From Chloroflexota bacterium (lineage in GTDB: Bacteria; Chloroflexota; Anaerolineae; 4572-78), in NCBI GenBank assembly GCA_024278015.1, contig JAJRUC010000506.1, forward strand, positions 1 to 8,361: DNA of 8,361 bases. The letters run 5' to 3'. A program made the position numbers and the translations under genes. The notes under the pieces are model-generated. The model was not told the origin of the DNA. It saw only the letters and a list, made by a program, of their open reading frames with translations, and searched no databases. This document shows positions 7,028 to 8,361 of the stretch, in pieces (position 1 is the first letter of the stretch; the number at the start of each line of letters is the position of its first letter).

Positions 7028-7041
7028 GGGGGGGGGGGGGG
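7028..7041. repeat. Homopolymer of 14 G
   Basis: An uninterrupted run of 14 G on the plus strand, in the gap between the terminator and the next gene. It is outside any credible coding region. The length is uncertain because such runs are prone to slippage and to sequencing error. Confidence 0.9.
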
Positions 7042-7062
7042 TGGGCTTCAATATGTTCGTGT

Positions 7063-7102
7063 GTCCGTGTAGAGGCACGATGTAGCGTGCCCCTACACGG
7101 AC
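7063..7102. repeat. Long palindromic stem-loop
   Basis: Arms of 17 bases (7063-7079 and 7086-7102; GTCCGTGTAGAGGCACG against CGTGCCCCTACACGGAC) pair with one mismatch around a six-base loop (ATGTAG). It ends 23 bases beyond the stop of the minus-strand DUF2231-like gene. It could act as a 3'-end hairpin for that transcript, although no T-tract follows on that strand. Its form also fits dispersed palindromic intergenic elements. Confidence 0.75.
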
Positions 7103-7125
7103 TTGCCCCCAAACTGAAACACACC

Positions 7126-7545
7126 TTATCGAATTCCGATTTGCAGACCGTACACCAGGTCGCCGCCCTGCCGGCCGGTTATGACGATGAGGGCCAGCCC
7201 GGCCAGCATCAGGCCCAGATACTGCCAACGCCGGCTGGTGAGCGCATCGGGCCAGCGAAAGCGGGTGTAAATGAGCAAGCCGTTCAGCACTATAAAAGCG
7301 ATGGCCGTGGTGATGTGGTTGTTCATGGCTCCTTGCCGGGGGTCATCAAACGCAAGTTGACCTTTGTCCACCAGCCCAACCAGAGCGGATACAATGGCCG
7401 CTCCCCAACTGAGCAAAAAGAGCCGGTAGGCAGATTGTTCGAAATCTGGCCGGCTGCGCCACAAATGTATCAGCACCAGGCCAACGCCCAACAAATACAA
7501 GGCAATGGGGAAATGGACAAAAAGGGGGTGGAACGGGCCTTCCAT
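7126..7545 (-). CDS. DUF2231-like four-helix membrane protein
   Basis: A 139-residue integral membrane protein with four predicted helices (about 8-28, 40-60, 77-95, 108-124). It begins with HPLFVHFPIAL (His6, His11 at the start of helix 1), has His77 at the start of helix 3, and ends with GGDLVYGLQIGI (127-138). The opening motif, the third histidine and the closing Gly-Gly-x-Leu-Val-Tyr-Gly pattern are the features I associate with DUF2231. The paired histidines could bind a metal or haem, but the function is not known. The ATG at 7545 has GAGG 8 bases upstream. It lies 3 bases after the stop of the adenosyltransferase gene, so the two are almost certainly co-transcribed and probably translationally coupled. 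Confidence 0.82.
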   Translation of the reverse strand: MEGPFHPLFVHFPIALYLLGVGLVLIHLWRSRPDFEQSAYRLFLLSWGAAIVSALVGLVDKGQLAFDDPRQGAMNNHITTAIAFIVLNGLLIYTRFRWPDALTSRRWQYLGLMLAGLALIVITGRQGGDLVYGLQIGIR

Positions 7546-7548
7546 TTT

Positions 7549-8118
7549 TTAATCCTCGACGTTTTTGGCATAGGTCGGCGATTCGATGCCTGCCTGTCGG
7601 TTTTCGTATAGAGATAAAACGTACAACACAGACGACAGCCGGTTCAGGTATTGTAAAATAAATTTGTTTTTGAGCAAGCCTTCGGTCTGCAAAAAGGCCA
7701 CGCTGCGCTCTGCCCGGCGCACCACGGTGCGGGCCAGGTGCAACTGTGCGCCCGGCAGGGTGTCGCCCGGCAGCACAAAATCAGTGAAGCCGCCGGTGGT
7801 TTCGCCCAGGGCGGCGGTGGTCTCTTCCAGCCAGTCAACATCGCGCCGGCCGATGGGCCGGGCCGGCAGGGTCACGTCATCGGCCACGGCCAGCTCGCCC
7901 ATCATCAGGTACAAATCCCTTTCCATCCGGACGATAATTTCTTTGGTGCGGGGCCGGCTGTTTCCGGCCCGAATCAGGCCCAGCGCGGCCTGGGCTTCGT
8001 CGATGGCCCCGTAGGCCGCCGGCCTGGGGTGGTGTTTGGGGATGCGTTCCGTTTGGCCGTAGATGGTGGTGTTGCCGTCATCGCCGGCGCGGGTGTAAAA
8101 AACTGGTTGTTTGGGCAT
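7549..8118 (-). CDS. pduO: PduO-type cob(I)alamin adenosyltransferase
   Basis: A 189-residue cytoplasmic enzyme that moves the adenosyl group of ATP to cob(I)alamin (or the cob(I)yrinate precursor), making the coenzyme form of B12. Family motifs are intact: the N-terminal ATP-binding loop TRAGDDG (9-15), AYGAIDEAQAALGL (35-48), FVLPGD (114-119), the Arg-rich helix RTVVRRAER (130-138) and the C-terminal YLNRLSSVLYVL (157-168). Its length is normal for the PduO/MMAB family, which is unrelated in fold to CobA/BtuR and EutT enzymes. The ATG at 8118 is supported by AAGGTGA a few bases upstream. It is the first gene of a two-gene minus-strand operon with the DUF2231-like membrane protein. No B12-dependent enzyme or B12 biosynthesis gene is in the window, and I see no cobalamin riboswitch in the short leader. 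Confidence 0.95.
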   Translation of the reverse strand: MPKQPVFYTRAGDDGNTTIYGQTERIPKHHPRPAAYGAIDEAQAALGLIRAGNSRPRTKEIIVRMERDLYLMMGELAVADDVTLPARPIGRRDVDWLEETTAALGETTGGFTDFVLPGDTLPGAQLHLARTVVRRAERSVAFLQTEGLLKNKFILQYLNRLSSVLYVLSLYENRQAGIESPTYAKNVED

Positions 8119-8168
8119 AACTTCACCTTTTGCGGTATCTACTTGGCAGACGAAAAATGTAACCGCTT

Positions 8169-8200
8169 CCCCCCTTTAATCCCCCCTCTTGAGGGGGGAG
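8169..8200. repeat. C-rich/G-rich palindromic intergenic repeat (right copy)
   Basis: CCCCCCTTTAATCCCCCC (8169-8186) leads into the near-palindrome CCCCCCTC-TT-GAGGGGGG (8181-8198). The CCCCCCTTAATCC word is shared, in the same orientation, with the left-edge repeat at 39-105, marking a dispersed family. It lies upstream of the adenosyltransferase gene, so any promoter of that operon must sit between it and 8118. I found no convincing one. Confidence 0.6.
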
Positions 8201-8202
8201 AT

Positions 8203-8361
8203 ATTTCCTCCCCTGCTTGCGGGGGGAGGGGGCTATTCGTCGCAAAACTAAATTCCTGACCCAATTTCCTCCCCTGCTTGCGGGGGGAGGGGGCTATTCG
8301 TCGCAAAACTAAATTCCTGACCCAATTTCCTCCCCTGCTTGCGGGGGGAGGGGGCTATTCG
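8203..8361. repeat. 61-base tandem direct repeat, 2.6 copies, cut by the window edge
   Basis: Units at 8203-8263 and 8264-8324 are identical, and 8325-8361 is an identical partial third copy of 37 bases. Each unit holds a hairpin, CCTCCCC (8207-8213 in unit 1) with GGGGAGG (8223-8229), followed by about 34 bases of non-palindromic sequence (CTATTCGTCGCAAAACTAAA onward). No open frame or gene is supported in this stretch. Unlike a CRISPR array, the units abut with no variable spacer. Confidence 0.92.

Noticed and set aside
7000..7611. Plus-strand open frame (203 codons) across the DUF2231-like gene
   Set aside because: It passes through the G run and the palindrome and is antisense to a protein with four membrane helices and family motifs; it is a by-product of codon bias.
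8119..8168. Cobalamin riboswitch upstream of the adenosyltransferase gene
   Set aside because: The leader is only about 50 bases before the palindromic repeat, and I find no B12-box-like sequence; it is too short for this riboswitch.
8203..8361. CRISPR array
   Set aside because: The 61-base units are identical from end to end with no variable spacers, and no cas genes are present.
1..8361. A novel defence or mobile system
   Set aside because: No nuclease, toxin, reverse transcriptase, integrase or transposase is present. The STAND ATPase has no effector domain and sits among housekeeping-type genes, so calling it a defence gene would not be supported.

Overview
The window is a GC-rich bacterial chromosomal segment with six complete protein genes, one probable 3' gene fragment at the left edge, and repeat-rich intergenic DNA at both ends. 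The gene repertoire and style suggest a Chloroflexota (Anaerolineae-like) genome. The signs are Pro/Thr-rich linkers after membrane anchors, a large STAND ATPase-TPR protein, a short M1 peptidase lipoprotein, and C-rich/G-rich palindromic intergenic repeats. This assignment is an inference from style, because no rRNA or marker gene is present.

Left block (+ strand, 1-4639). A possible gene tail runs into a C-rich/G-rich palindromic repeat. It is followed by a ComEA-like DNA-binding protein (241-909), a STAND-type NTPase with six TPRs (938-3100) and a secreted M1 metallopeptidase lipoprotein (3107-4639). The three complete genes are closely spaced (28 and 6 bases) and probably share a transcript, although nothing ties them to one pathway.

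Central block (4643-6953). An FTR1/EfeU-type iron permease with a duplicated N-terminal extracytoplasmic domain (- strand) is divergent from a DtxR/IdeR-type regulator (+ strand). The regulator keeps all the metal ligands of the DtxR N-terminal and dimerisation domains, including the Cys typical of iron-sensing members. The AT-rich gap between the two genes holds a 19-base dyad matching 15 of 19 positions of the DtxR/IdeR operator consensus. It sits just downstream of a perfect TATAAT -10 box. This is best read as a compact iron-uptake module with its own iron sensor. The permease gene converges on the peptidase gene with only 3 bases between the stops.

Right block (6954-8361). A strong bidirectional intrinsic terminator ends the regulator gene. 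After it come a 14-G homopolymer and a long stem-loop, then a two-gene minus-strand operon: a PduO-type cob(I)alamin adenosyltransferase (8118 to 7549) and a four-helix DUF2231-like membrane protein (7545 to 7126), 3 bases apart. The window ends in another C-rich/G-rich palindrome and 2.6 identical copies of a 61-base tandem repeat that run off the edge.

I see no defence system, mobile element with a transposase, CRISPR array, tRNA or rRNA. The most informative signal is the predicted iron-responsive operator. The others worth checking are the repeat families, the duplicated permease domain and the adenosyltransferase/DUF2231 pairing.
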